From positions 1 to 64,000 of the forward strand of contig JAKBJA010000172.1 in the NCBI GenBank assembly GCA_021836225.1: a stretch of DNA of 64,000 bases. The letters run 5' to 3'. Positions 8,438-16,455 of this stretch are shown here, piece after piece. This DNA is from Pseudomonadota bacterium. Its GTDB lineage: Bacteria; Pseudomonadota; Gammaproteobacteria; Burkholderiales; Thiobacillaceae. Position numbers and translations under genes: made by a program. The notes under the pieces were generated by a model. The model did not search any database and had not been told where the DNA came from. It saw only the letters and a program-made list of their open reading frames with translations. Each line of letters begins with the position of its first letter. Within the stretch, counting starts at the first letter, position 1.

Positions 8438-8461
8438 CGACACCCGTGTCGGGTTACCGAC
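8438..8461. promoter_or_regulatory. Overlapping inverted repeats upstream of the EPS operon
   Basis: Two interlocking inverted repeats occur here: CGACAC-CC-GTGTCG (8438-8451) and GTCGG-GTTA-CCGAC (8448-8461). They lie about 90-115 bases upstream of the predicted start of the sigma-54 promoter, which is where enhancer-binding activators usually bind; alternatively they could serve the divergent mazG operon. The rest of 8404-8624 contains the promoter and the leader of the export operon and no gene. Confidence 0.35.
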
Positions 8462-8524
8462 GTCCCAGGCGGCGTTCGGCGTGCGCAGGCCATGGTTGAA
8501 CAAGGCCGTCCGGGAGTTTAAGGT

Positions 8525-8541
8525 TTGGCCTGAGGCTTGCT
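8525..8541 (+). promoter_or_regulatory. Sigma-54 (RpoN) promoter of the EPS/exosortase operon
   Basis: TTGGCCTGAGGCTTGCT matches the sigma-54 consensus TTGGCACG-N4-TTGCW: -24 GG at 8527-8528, -12 GC at 8539-8540, correct spacing, and a perfect -12 element. Transcription would begin near 8552, giving a leader of about 73 bases before the ATG at 8625. A sigma-70-like CATAAT (8583-8588) lies downstream but has no convincing -35 box. In betaproteobacterial XrtA/PEP-CTERM systems the PrsK/PrsR two-component pair is associated with RpoN-dependent control, so PrsR is the natural candidate activator; neither prsK nor prsR lies in the window. Confidence 0.75.
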
Positions 8542-8624
8542 TGTAGTCGTTGATGGCAAGATTGTTTTTTAATTCGCTCTGGCATAATGCTGGCGAATTA
8601 ACTGAATATAAAGGGAGGGTGGAC

Positions 8625-9248
8625 ATGTTTACGATGAAGAAGCATATCGTGCGTGCTGGCGTGGTGCTGGCCGTTGCTGCCATGGCAGGCTGTTCAATCA
8701 CGCCGAGCTATCCGCCCGCCCCCGAGCGCACCGGGCAGTTCGACTGGAATTATCTGATCGGCCCGGGCGACTCGGTCCAGGTCTTCGTCTGGCGCAATCC
8801 CGAGGTGTCGGGCAGCTTCCCGATCCGCCCCGACGGCAAGATGACCATGAACCTGATCGAGGATATGCAGGCGTCCGGTAAGACGCCCACCCAGTTGGCG
8901 CGCGACATCGAAAAGGCGCTGGCCAAATATATCCAGGAACCGATCGTCACCGTGATCATGGGCGGCGGCATCGGTCCGTTCGACCAGCAGATCCGCGTGA
9001 TCGGCGAGGCGGCCAAACCGCAGGCGCTGAGCTTCCGCGAGAAAATGAGCCTGATCGACCTGATGATCGCGGTCGGCGGCATCACCGATTTTGCCGCGGG
9101 CAACAAGGCCTACATCCTGCGCACCGTGGACGGCAAGCAGGAACGCCTCGGCGTGCGCCTGGAAGACCTGTTGAAGGATGGCGACATTTCCGCCAACGTC
9201 GACATGAAGCCGGGCGACGTGCTGGTGGTGCCTGAAACCCTGTTCTAA
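8625..9248 (+). CDS. Wza-type polysaccharide export lipoprotein (XrtA system)
   Basis: A 207-residue outer-membrane lipoprotein of the polysaccharide-export (Poly_export) family, matching the XrtA-associated group. The signal peptide ends in the lipobox AMAGC (Cys23). The Poly_export domain runs from YLIGPGDSVQVFVW (about 49) through PIRPDGKMTMNLIEDMQASG, followed by one SLBB-like domain (IRVIGEAAKPQALSF..MSLIDLMIAVGGIT). It is shorter than E. coli Wza, as usual for this subgroup, which is thought to form a periplasmic secretin-like channel part. The ATG at 8625 has a strong ribosome-binding site (GGGAGG). As first gene after the sigma-54 promoter it heads the EPS operon. Confidence 0.94.
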   Translation: MFTMKKHIVRAGVVLAVAAMAGCSITPSYPPAPERTGQFDWNYLIGPGDSVQVFVWRNPEVSGSFPIRPDGKMTMNLIEDMQASGKTPTQLARDIEKALAKYIQEPIVTVIMGGGIGPFDQQIRVIGEAAKPQALSFREKMSLIDLMIAVGGITDFAAGNKAYILRTVDGKQERLGVRLEDLLKDGDISANVDMKPGDVLVVPETLF

Positions 9249-9256
9249 CTGTGTCT

Positions 9257-9274
9257 GCGCCGCTTTTGCGGCGC
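9257..9274 (+). other. Intra-operon GC-rich hairpin
   Basis: GCGCCGC-TTTT-GCGGCGC is a perfect 7-bp stem with a four-base loop, located eight bases after the export lipoprotein stop. There is no following T-run, so it is not a typical intrinsic terminator. It could slow 3' decay of the first cistron, raising its expression relative to the rest of the operon, or act as an attenuator; neither can be decided from sequence. Confidence 0.5.
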
Positions 9275-9322
9275 TTGTGCCCACGCCGCAGGCTGTCGGG
9301 TGCTCTTTGATGGAACGTACGC

Positions 9323-10858
9323 ATGGATCAAGTGCTGCAGCAAATTCTGGGGTATGCCAAGGCCGCCTGGCGGCGCCGCTGGTGGGGCGTAGTGGTGGCC
9401 TGGCTGGTATGCATCGTCGGCTGGACCTGGGTGATGATGCTTCCCGACCGCTACCAGGCGTCGGCGCGCGTCTATGTGGACACGCAAACCCTCTTGAGGC
9501 CGCTGCTCGTTGGACTGGCGGCCCAGCCTGATGTACAGCAGCAGATCAAAATGATGACGCGCCAACTGGTCAGCCGCCCGACGCTGGAAAAGGTCGCGCG
9601 CATGACCGATCTGGACGTGAAGGTCAAAACGCCGGAGCAGACCGAGGCCATGCTGGACAGTCTGGCGAGCAAGATAACGATTGCCGACGGCGGTCGCGAA
9701 AATCTCTACACCATCAGCTACCAGGATGCCAATGGCGAGCTTGCCAAGAAAGTCGTGCAGTCGCTGCTGACCATTTTTGTGGAAACCAGCCTCGGCAAGA
9801 CCCGCCAGGATATTTCCAGTTCGGCGCGATTCATCGAAGAGCAGTTGCAGCAATATCAACAGAAGCTGACCGACGCCGAAAACGCCCTCACCGAATTCAA
9901 GCGTAAGCACATCGGCATGATGCCGGGGCAGGGAAAGGATTATTACGCCAAGCTGGCTGAGACTTCGGCGCTGCTGCGTCAGGCGCAGCTGGACCAGCAG
10001 GAAGCGGTCAACCGCCGCAACCAGCTCAAGCGCCAACTGGCCGACGAAGAACCGGAACTGACGGCTGCGGCTGCTGCGGTGTCGACCCACAGTGAGATCG
10101 ATGCCCGTATCCAGGCGCTGGAAAAGCAGATGGATCAACTGCGCCTGCAATACACCGACCTGCATCCGGATATCCAGTCGACCAAGCGTTTGATCGAGCG
10201 GCTGGAAGCGCAGAAGAAAGTCGATCTGACGGAGCGCAAGGCCGACCCCGCGGGTGCCCGGATCCAGAATCCGGTCTATCAGCAACTCACCATCGCCATC
10301 GCCGAAGCAGATGCGACGGTCTCCTCGCTGGGCGCGCGCGTGGCCGAATATCAGCGCCGCTATGGCGAGCTGCGCAATGCCTCCAACATGATTCCGCAGG
10401 TTGAGCAGGAATACACCCAGCTGATGCGCGACTACGGCGTCTATCGGCAGAACTACGATGCCCTCCTGAAACGGCGCGAGTCGGTCACGATGTCCGGCGA
10501 GGTCGAGAGCAAGACCGACACGGTCGACTTCCGCGTCATCGATCCGCCTTTCGTGCCGAGCCAGGCGGCATGGCCGAACCGTCCCCTGTTCCTGTCGTTG
10601 GTAACGCTGGGTGGCCTGCTGGCCGGCGTGGCAGTGGCCTTCCTCCTGAGCCAGTTGCGCCGCACCGTAACCGACCGCCGCGTCCTGCGCGAGCTGACCG
10701 GCCTGCCGCTGCTGGGCGCGGTGTCGCGGGTGGAAACTGAAGAATCCCGCCGCCGCAAGCGCAAGGGCCTGCTGACCTATCTGGCCACCTTGGGCAGCCT
10801 GATTGCGGCCTATGGCGCAGTGATGATCCTGCAGCTGGTCGTGTCGCGCGCAGGCTAG
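9323..10858 (+). CDS. Chain-length determinant protein, GNVR/Wzz type (XrtA system)
   Basis: A 511-residue inner-membrane polysaccharide co-polymerase. One membrane helix lies near the N-terminus (about 19-40, WWGVVVAWLVCIVGWTWVMM). A long periplasmic coiled-coil region (about 160-370) rich in Gln, Glu and Lys follows, then the proline-rich box VPSQAAWPNRPLFLSL before a second helix (about 420-440) and a third at the C-terminus. This three-helix arrangement and length fit the XrtA-associated chain-length family rather than short Wzz proteins. It regulates polymer length and couples to the separate tyrosine kinase encoded next. The start lies 74 bases after the export lipoprotein, past a hairpin. 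Confidence 0.94.
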   Translation: MDQVLQQILGYAKAAWRRRWWGVVVAWLVCIVGWTWVMMLPDRYQASARVYVDTQTLLRPLLVGLAAQPDVQQQIKMMTRQLVSRPTLEKVARMTDLDVKVKTPEQTEAMLDSLASKITIADGGRENLYTISYQDANGELAKKVVQSLLTIFVETSLGKTRQDISSSARFIEEQLQQYQQKLTDAENALTEFKRKHIGMMPGQGKDYYAKLAETSALLRQAQLDQQEAVNRRNQLKRQLADEEPELTAAAAAVSTHSEIDARIQALEKQMDQLRLQYTDLHPDIQSTKRLIERLEAQKKVDLTERKADPAGARIQNPVYQQLTIAIAEADATVSSLGARVAEYQRRYGELRNASNMIPQVEQEYTQLMRDYGVYRQNYDALLKRRESVTMSGEVESKTDTVDFRVIDPPFVPSQAAWPNRPLFLSLVTLGGLLAGVAVAFLLSQLRRTVTDRRVLRELTGLPLLGAVSRVETEESRRRKRKGLLTYLATLGSLIAAYGAVMILQLVVSRAG

Positions 10859-10866
10859 GAGAAACC

Positions 10867-11808
10867 ATGAGCATTATTGAAAAAGCAGCTGGCAAGATTG
10901 GCGCAGGCGCATCCCGGCCGGCCTCCCCTGGCGGTGAAAACGACCCCGGCCACGACACCAGCCTGATCGAAAATGCGCTCAACAAGCAGCGCAGCAGTCA
11001 CGCCGCACCCTTTGTCGCGACCCCGGTCGAACCGATGTTCAGCGAACCGGACACCATCGCGATGGAGGGCGGCAGCCAGGTTCAATCCATCAACCTGGCG
11101 CGCCTGCACCGCATGGGCGTGGTGGCGCCGGATGCCGAGAAGAGCCAGATCGCCGAAGAGTTCCGCATCATCAAGCGTCCGTTGATTGCCAATGCTTTCG
11201 GCCAGGGCGCTGCGCGGGTGAAGAACGGCAACCTCATCATGGTCACCAGTTCGCTGCCGGGTGAAGGAAAGAGCTTCTGCGCCATCAACCTCGCCATTTC
11301 GATGGCGATGGAAATGGATCGCACCGTGCTGCTGATCGACGCCGACGTCGCCAAGCCGCGCATCCCCGAGTATCTCGGCATCCACGCCGACAAGGGCCTG
11401 CTCGACGTGCTCCAGGACAAGGACCTGAAGCTGTCCGACGTGTTGATCCGCACCGATATCGCAAAGCTGACGGTGCTGCCCGCCGGCCGCACCTACAAGC
11501 GGGCAACCGAACTGCTGGCGAGCGCCGCCATGACCCGCTTGGTCGAGGACATCGGCAACCGCTACCCGGATCGCATCATCCTGTTCGATTCGCCGCCCTT
11601 GCTGGCGACCAGCGAATCGAGCGTGCTGGCCACCCACATGGGGCAGATCGTCATGGTGGTGGAAGCCGAAAAAACCTCGCAGGAGGCCGTACGCGAAGCT
11701 TTGAGCCACATCCAGTCCTGCGAAGTAGTGGGCATGCTGCTGAACAAGACCACGCCGACCCCGGGTGCAGATTACTACTATGGTTACTATGGCAGTTACG
11801 GCAAGTAA
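10867..11808 (+). CDS. Tyrosine autokinase for EPS assembly (BY-kinase, XrtA system)
   Basis: A 313-residue cytoplasmic bacterial tyrosine kinase that partners with the chain-length protein. Motifs: Walker A SSLPGEGKS (about 128-136), Walker A' VLLIDADVAKPR (about 154-165) and Walker B IILFDSPP. The C-terminal tail has the expected tyrosine cluster (DYYYGYYGSYGK, six Tyr), the autophosphorylation target. The N-terminal about 110 residues are linker-like with AEEFRIIK before the catalytic core, as in CapB/Wzc kinase domains. It starts eight bases after the previous gene, and its end overlaps the next gene. Confidence 0.95.
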   Translation: MSIIEKAAGKIGAGASRPASPGGENDPGHDTSLIENALNKQRSSHAAPFVATPVEPMFSEPDTIAMEGGSQVQSINLARLHRMGVVAPDAEKSQIAEEFRIIKRPLIANAFGQGAARVKNGNLIMVTSSLPGEGKSFCAINLAISMAMEMDRTVLLIDADVAKPRIPEYLGIHADKGLLDVLQDKDLKLSDVLIRTDIAKLTVLPAGRTYKRATELLASAAMTRLVEDIGNRYPDRIILFDSPPLLATSESSVLATHMGQIVMVVEAEKTSQEAVREALSHIQSCEVVGMLLNKTTPTPGADYYYGYYGSYGK

Positions 11809-13381
11809 GCTTCGCCCGCGCAGCGTCAAAATGGCGCCGCACAGCCGCGCTCCCTGGGCCGGCGCTTCGTTTGTAGTCATGGCAGCGGCCTTCGCAATGC
11901 CAGCGCACGCCCTTGACTGGCGTGTTGAACCCAGCGTTGGCGCGTCGGCAACCTATACCGACAATGCCAATCAGAGCGCAACCAATCCTGAGGATGCGCT
12001 GATCTTGAGCGTGACGCCGAGCGTCAGCCTGCGCTCCGAAGGTTCGAGACGGGTGCGGGCTAGCCTGCGTTACGGCTTGAGGGGGGTGGCGCGTTTTGGT
12101 GAAGATCAAAGCACCGACCTCAATCACAATCTGGGTGCTGCCGGCAATGCCGAGCTGATCGAGGATTTTCTGTTCATCGACGGCAGCGCACGAATCTCGC
12201 AGGAACTGATTTCACTGTTCGGCTCGCCAGCCGACGCCGATATCAACGACAGCAACCGTGCCACCGTCGGCACCTACTCGATCAGCCCCTATATCCAGAA
12301 ACGCCTCGGTAGCTTTGCCAATGCGCGGGCGCGCTACACCACCAGCGGCGCGATTTTCGAGAACGACACCGCGGCCGACTCCAGCGTGAATTCCTTTTCG
12401 GCAGGGCTGACCAGCGGTTCCCGTTTCAACGATCTCAGCTGGGGACTCAATTACTCCCTGCGCAAGGCGGAAAACCGCAAAGCAGCCATCAGCGCCGCCA
12501 ATGCCGACACCACCTTCGAGAGCGCCAGCGCCACCCTTGGCTATGCGCTGACCCGGAAATTCCGGGTGTTTGGCACGGTGGGCGAGGACTGGAACGATTA
12601 CCCCAGCACCACAGACATCGACGGCTCGTCCTACAGTGTCGGCTTCGGCTGGGCGCCCACCCGTCGAACCAGCGTCGAGGCCTCGGTCGGCGAGCGTTAC
12701 TTCGGTAACACGTTCAGTTTTTCCGGCAACCACCGTACCCGCCTGTCACGATGGACGGTGCGTTATTCGGAGGACGTCAGCGATATCACCCAACAGTTTC
12801 TGGAGCAGAGCAGCCGACTTTTCTGGGTGTGCAACGGTCTGCTCATAGAGTCCCAGACCGATCCGGGTGGCTGTGTTGGACCGATTTCGGCGGGAGAACT
12901 GGCGCTCTTTTTCAGCAACTACGGCGTTTCTGCGACCGATCTGGTTGCCGCAGGCTTGCTCAACATTTCAACTGCCAACGGCGTTTTCATTATCAAGAGC
13001 TTAAAGATGGGCGTGTCGTGGGATGTCGGCCGGTTGGGCTTCGGGCTGTCGGCGCAAGACACCAAACGCCTTTATCAACTGTTCGGCGACGCGGAGGATC
13101 ACGTCCAGGGTGTGACCGGTTCTGTCAGCTATCGAATGTCGCCCAGGACCACCGCCAACGGCAGTCTGTCGCTCACCCGCAACAGTGCAGATGCGTCGCT
13201 TTCGCCCAGCGGCATAGCCCGGGAGGACGACCTTCTCAATCTCAGCCTCGGCCTCAACCACCGCTTTGCCGACAAGCTTAGCGGTGCACTAATTTTCCGC
13301 CATATCCGGCGTGATTCAAACGCGGCGGATGCCGACTACGACGAAAACAGGATTACCGCCTCGGTCAACATGCGCTTCTGA
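11789..13381 (+). CDS. Outer-membrane beta-barrel protein of the XrtA/EPS system (EpsL-like)
   Basis: A protein of about 530 residues with a signal peptide (WAGASFVVMAAAFAMPAHA) followed by DWRVEPSVGASATYTDNANQS, typical of the PEP-CTERM-associated beta-barrel family found in EPS clusters. The mature protein alternates short polar and aromatic strands (YGLRGVARFGED, RKFRVFGTVGEDW, LSRWTVRYSEDVS) and ends in ITASVNMRF with a terminal Phe, the outer-membrane assembly signal. It is expected to form the outer-membrane exit pore or an anchoring barrel for the polysaccharide. The start is uncertain: ATG at 11780, 11789 (inside the kinase gene, probably coupled) or 11831 (just after it) are all in frame, and none has a clear ribosome-binding site. 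Confidence 0.88.
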   Translation: MAVTASKLRPRSVKMAPHSRAPWAGASFVVMAAAFAMPAHALDWRVEPSVGASATYTDNANQSATNPEDALILSVTPSVSLRSEGSRRVRASLRYGLRGVARFGEDQSTDLNHNLGAAGNAELIEDFLFIDGSARISQELISLFGSPADADINDSNRATVGTYSISPYIQKRLGSFANARARYTTSGAIFENDTAADSSVNSFSAGLTSGSRFNDLSWGLNYSLRKAENRKAAISAANADTTFESASATLGYALTRKFRVFGTVGEDWNDYPSTTDIDGSSYSVGFGWAPTRRTSVEASVGERYFGNTFSFSGNHRTRLSRWTVRYSEDVSDITQQFLEQSSRLFWVCNGLLIESQTDPGGCVGPISAGELALFFSNYGVSATDLVAAGLLNISTANGVFIIKSLKMGVSWDVGRLGFGLSAQDTKRLYQLFGDAEDHVQGVTGSVSYRMSPRTTANGSLSLTRNSADASLSPSGIAREDDLLNLSLGLNHRFADKLSGALIFRHIRRDSNAADADYDENRITASVNMRF

Positions 13382-13462
13382 CCACGCTTCCGGCATGGCA
13401 CAGCCGTTGCTTCGCATTCTGTGCGCACACGGTCTGTGCTCCACTCAGACAACGGATTGTTC

Positions 13463-14497
13463 ATGTACGAAGACTATTACCGCTTTAGTGCCAAGCCGTT
13501 CCAGCTTAATCCAGACCCGCGTTTCTTCTACGGTTCCAAGGGGCATCGGCGGGCAATGGCGTATCTGGATTACGGCCTCTCGCTCGGCGAGGGGTTCATC
13601 GTCATCACGGGAGAAGTCGGTGCGGGCAAGACCACGCTGGTGCGCAATCTTTTTCGCCAGCTCGATTCGCATAGCCTGGTTGCCGCGCAGCTTGTGTCGA
13701 CCCAACTGGATGCTGAAGACACCCTGCGCAGCGTCGCCGCTTCGTTCGGGCTCGAGCATGAAGGCCTGACCAAGTCGGCCCTGCTGAAAAATCTTGAAGA
13801 TTTTCTGTCGGCGGCTGCCCGCCAGGGCAAACGCACGCTGCTGGTGGTGGACGAGGCGCAGAACCTGACACCGCGCGCAGTGGAGGAACTACGCATGCTG
13901 TCCAACTTCCAGAACAACGAACGTTCGCTGATCCAGACCTTCCTGTTGGGGCAGCCCGAATTTCGCGGCATCCTGCAAAGTCCCGACATGCAGCAACTGC
14001 GCCAGCGCGTGGTGGCTTCCTACCATCTGGGGCCGCTCGATGCGGACGAGACGCGCGGCTACATCGAGCACCGTCTGCGCACCGTCGGCTGGCAGGGGAT
14101 GCCGAGTTTCGACGACGATGCCTTTGCTACGCTGCACCGCTTTACCGGCGGTATTCCGCGCCGACTCAACACCACCTGCGACCGTCTGCTGCTGTTCGGT
14201 TTTCTGGAGGAAAAGACCCACTTCGGCGAGGCCGAGGTCAACGAGGTGATTGACGACCTGAAGAACGAGGTGGCGCACCAGGACTTTCATGGGGCCACCG
14301 GCGTCAACAATCACGCGTCGGCGGGCAGTGTGCTGCACAACGAGGATACCGTGCGGCTTGCGCAGCGCATCGATCAGGTGGAGCGCTCGGTCAACCGCAT
14401 CCTGCCCATCGTGCGCAAGATTCTCTATACCGTGAGCGAGCGTAATGCGGCAACAGGTGAAGAAAGTGGCTCGCCGGACAGCGGCGCCCCGCATTAA
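13463..14497 (+). CDS. XrtA-associated AAA ATPase (ExeA-like)
   Basis: A 344-residue AAA+ ATPase of the type found next to exosortase A genes, related to the general-secretion ATPase ExeA. It begins MYEDYYRFSAKPFQLNPDPRFFY, a hallmark of the family, with Walker A GEVGAGKTT (about 50-58), Walker B TLLVVDEAQNL (Asp130, Glu131) and a sensor region FLLGQPEFR. A C-terminal stretch after residue 290 is variable and may be a linker. The ATG at 13463 is chosen because it begins the conserved N-terminus; an upstream in-frame codon at 13421 adds 14 unconserved residues. It probably powers assembly of an envelope complex in EPS export; its exact role is not established. Confidence 0.94.
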   Translation: MYEDYYRFSAKPFQLNPDPRFFYGSKGHRRAMAYLDYGLSLGEGFIVITGEVGAGKTTLVRNLFRQLDSHSLVAAQLVSTQLDAEDTLRSVAASFGLEHEGLTKSALLKNLEDFLSAAARQGKRTLLVVDEAQNLTPRAVEELRMLSNFQNNERSLIQTFLLGQPEFRGILQSPDMQQLRQRVVASYHLGPLDADETRGYIEHRLRTVGWQGMPSFDDDAFATLHRFTGGIPRRLNTTCDRLLLFGFLEEKTHFGEAEVNEVIDDLKNEVAHQDFHGATGVNNHASAGSVLHNEDTVRLAQRIDQVERSVNRILPIVRKILYTVSERNAATGEESGSPDSGAPH

Positions 14498-14506
14498 GGC
14501 TTCACC

Positions 14507-15610
14507 ATGACCCAGGTTTTATGCGTCGCAGGTGCGCGTCCCAACTTCATGAAAATCGCCCCGGTAATGGCGGCATTCGCCGAAACCGGGATCGCCGCGC
14601 AGTTGCTGCATACCGGCCAGCATTACGACGCGGCGATGAGCGACAGCTTCTTCGCCGACCTCGGCATTCCGCCCCCCGATCATCATCTTGAAGTGGGTTC
14701 CGGCAGCCATGCGGTGCAGACCGCCGAAGTGATGAAGCGCTTCGAGCCGGTGCTCGAAAGCGTGCAGCCGCAGGCCGTGCTGGTGGTGGGTGACGTCAAC
14801 TCGACCATCGCCTGCGCGCTGGTCGCCGCCAAACGCGGCGTGCGAGTGATCCACGTCGAGGCCGGGTTGCGCAGCTACGATCGCGGTATGCCGGAGGAAA
14901 TCAACCGCGTTCTCACCGACCAGATTTCCGACCTGCTGTTCACCACCGAGAAAAGCGCACTTGCCAACCTCCAGCGCGAAGGGATCGACCCCGCGCGCGT
15001 CGAATTCGTCGGCAACGTGATGATCGACACGCTCTATCGCAACCTTGAACGCGCCGTTCCGGCCAGCCGGACCCTCGGCACCACGCTGCCGCAGTACGCT
15101 GTACTGACGCTGCACCGGCCGTCCAACGTCGATGACCATGACACGCTGGCTGCGCTGCTCGACGTCGTCGGCGAAATCAATCGCACCCTGCCGGTGGTGC
15201 TGCCGCTGCATCCGCGCACCCGCGGCAACATCGAAAAATTCGGTTTCACCGCCAAGCTTGACGGTCTCCATATTCTGCCGCCGGTGGGCTACCTGGACAT
15301 GCTCGGCCTGATGCGCGACGCCAAGCTGGTGCTCACCGACTCCGGCGGCATCCAGGAAGAGACCACTGCGCTCGGCGTGCCCTGCCTCACCCTGCGGGAC
15401 AACACGGAGCGGCCGATCACCCTCTTCGAAGGCACCAACACCCTGGTCGGCCCCGATCCCGATGCGATCCGGGCCGCATTCAACGACGTCATGGCAAGCG
15501 GCGGCAAGACCGGGCGTATTCCGGAATACTGGGACGGCCGCGCGGCGCTGCGCATTGCGCACACCCTGCAGGGCTGGCTGCCGCTGCAGAAAGGCAGGAG
15601 GGCGACATAA
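14507..15610 (+). CDS. wecB: UDP-N-acetylglucosamine 2-epimerase (non-hydrolysing)
   Basis: A 367-residue cytoplasmic enzyme that interconverts UDP-GlcNAc and UDP-ManNAc, providing a ManNAc-type precursor. Family motifs are present: GARPNFMKIAPV at the N-terminus, VVGDVNSTIACALVA, HVEAGLRSYDRGMPEEINR, LHPRTRGNI and DSGGIQEETTALGVPCLTLRDNTERP. It begins nine bases after the ATPase and its stop directly abuts the ATG of the deacetylase. A second, sequence-divergent copy lies at 53087-54223; this one is in the conserved XrtA core order and probably serves the core repeat unit. Confidence 0.95.
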   Translation: MTQVLCVAGARPNFMKIAPVMAAFAETGIAAQLLHTGQHYDAAMSDSFFADLGIPPPDHHLEVGSGSHAVQTAEVMKRFEPVLESVQPQAVLVVGDVNSTIACALVAAKRGVRVIHVEAGLRSYDRGMPEEINRVLTDQISDLLFTTEKSALANLQREGIDPARVEFVGNVMIDTLYRNLERAVPASRTLGTTLPQYAVLTLHRPSNVDDHDTLAALLDVVGEINRTLPVVLPLHPRTRGNIEKFGFTAKLDGLHILPPVGYLDMLGLMRDAKLVLTDSGGIQEETTALGVPCLTLRDNTERPITLFEGTNTLVGPDPDAIRAAFNDVMASGGKTGRIPEYWDGRAALRIAHTLQGWLPLQKGRRAT

Positions 15611-16453
15611 ATGGCGCCAATCAAAAATGCCATGTCGGTCGATGTCGAGGACTACTTCCAGGTGTCGGCGTTCGCGCCGCATATCCGGCGCGAGGACTGG
15701 GACAGCCTGCCGTGCCGGGTCGAGCGCAACGTCGACGTCATTCTCGGTTTGCTCGACGAGGCTGATGCCAAGGCTACTTTCTTCACCCTCGGCTGGATCG
15801 CCGAGCGCTATCCTCAGGTGGTGCGCCGCATCGTCGACAACGGCCACGAGCTCGCCAGCCACGGCTACGGCCACCAGCGCGCCAGCGACCTGACGCCCGA
15901 GCAATTCCGCGACGACATCACCCGCGCCAAGCGCATTCTCGAAGACCTTGGCGGGGTCGTCGTGCGCGGCTACCGCGCGCCGAGTTTCTCCATCAACCGG
16001 AAAAACTGGTGGGCAGTCGAGGAGCTGGAAAATGCGGGCTATGTGTATAGCTCGAGCGTGTATCCGGTCAAACATGACCATTACGGCATGCCCGATGCAC
16101 CGCGTTTTCCGCACCGGCCCAACGGCGAGGCCGGCATCCTCGAACTGCCGCCGACCACCGTCCCGCTGCTGGGCCGCAATCTGCCCGCAGCGGGGGGCGG
16201 CTGGTTCCGGCTGCTGCCGTACGAGGTGTCGCGCTGGATGCTGCGACGGGTGAACGCACAAGACCGGGCGCCCTGCATGTTCTATTTCCACCCCTGGGAA
16301 GTCGACCATGAGCAGCCGCGCCAGTGCGGAATTTCTGCCAAGACGCGCTTTCGCCATTACGTCAATTTGCAACGTATGCCGGGCAGACTGCGCCAATTGC
16401 TGAACGACTTCGAATGGGACCGCGTCGACCGCGTGTTCCTAGCCGAACATTGA
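15611..16453 (+). CDS. XrtA-system polysaccharide deacetylase (NodB domain)
   Basis: A 280-residue NodB-homology deacetylase, expected to remove N-acetyl groups from the growing or secreted polysaccharide. The first catalytic motif is SVDVEDYFQV (Asp11 base, Asp14 metal), the metal histidines are His84 and His88 in SHGYGHQRAS, and the third motif is RGYRAPSFSI. There is no signal peptide, as is usual for the exosortase-linked group, which implies action on a lipid-linked or nucleotide-linked intermediate inside the cell. The ATG follows the wecB stop with no gap; an alternative ATG at 15632 would start directly at the catalytic strand. Confidence 0.94.
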   Translation: MAPIKNAMSVDVEDYFQVSAFAPHIRREDWDSLPCRVERNVDVILGLLDEADAKATFFTLGWIAERYPQVVRRIVDNGHELASHGYGHQRASDLTPEQFRDDITRAKRILEDLGGVVVRGYRAPSFSINRKNWWAVEELENAGYVYSSSVYPVKHDHYGMPDAPRFPHRPNGEAGILELPPTTVPLLGRNLPAAGGGWFRLLPYEVSRWMLRRVNAQDRAPCMFYFHPWEVDHEQPRQCGISAKTRFRHYVNLQRMPGRLRQLLNDFEWDRVDRVFLAEH

Positions 16454-16455
16454 AT

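Noticed and set aside
8554..8569. A second sigma-54 site, TGGCAAG followed by a T-run
   Set aside because: The -24 part fits but the -12 position reads TTTT, lacking GC.
8583..8588. CATAAT as the -10 box of a sigma-70 promoter for the EPS operon
   Set aside because: The only -35-like sequence (TTGTTT, 8562-8567) is at 15 bases and poorly matched, whereas the sigma-54 site just upstream fits in both elements.
9257..9274. Rho-independent terminator after the Wza-like gene
   Set aside because: No T-run follows the stem, and the next genes belong to the same functional unit.
14519..16396. A 625-residue open frame on the minus strand opposite wecB and the deacetylase gene
   Set aside because: It has no family motif, is antisense to two genes with complete motifs, and its length follows from the high-GC third positions of the plus-strand genes.
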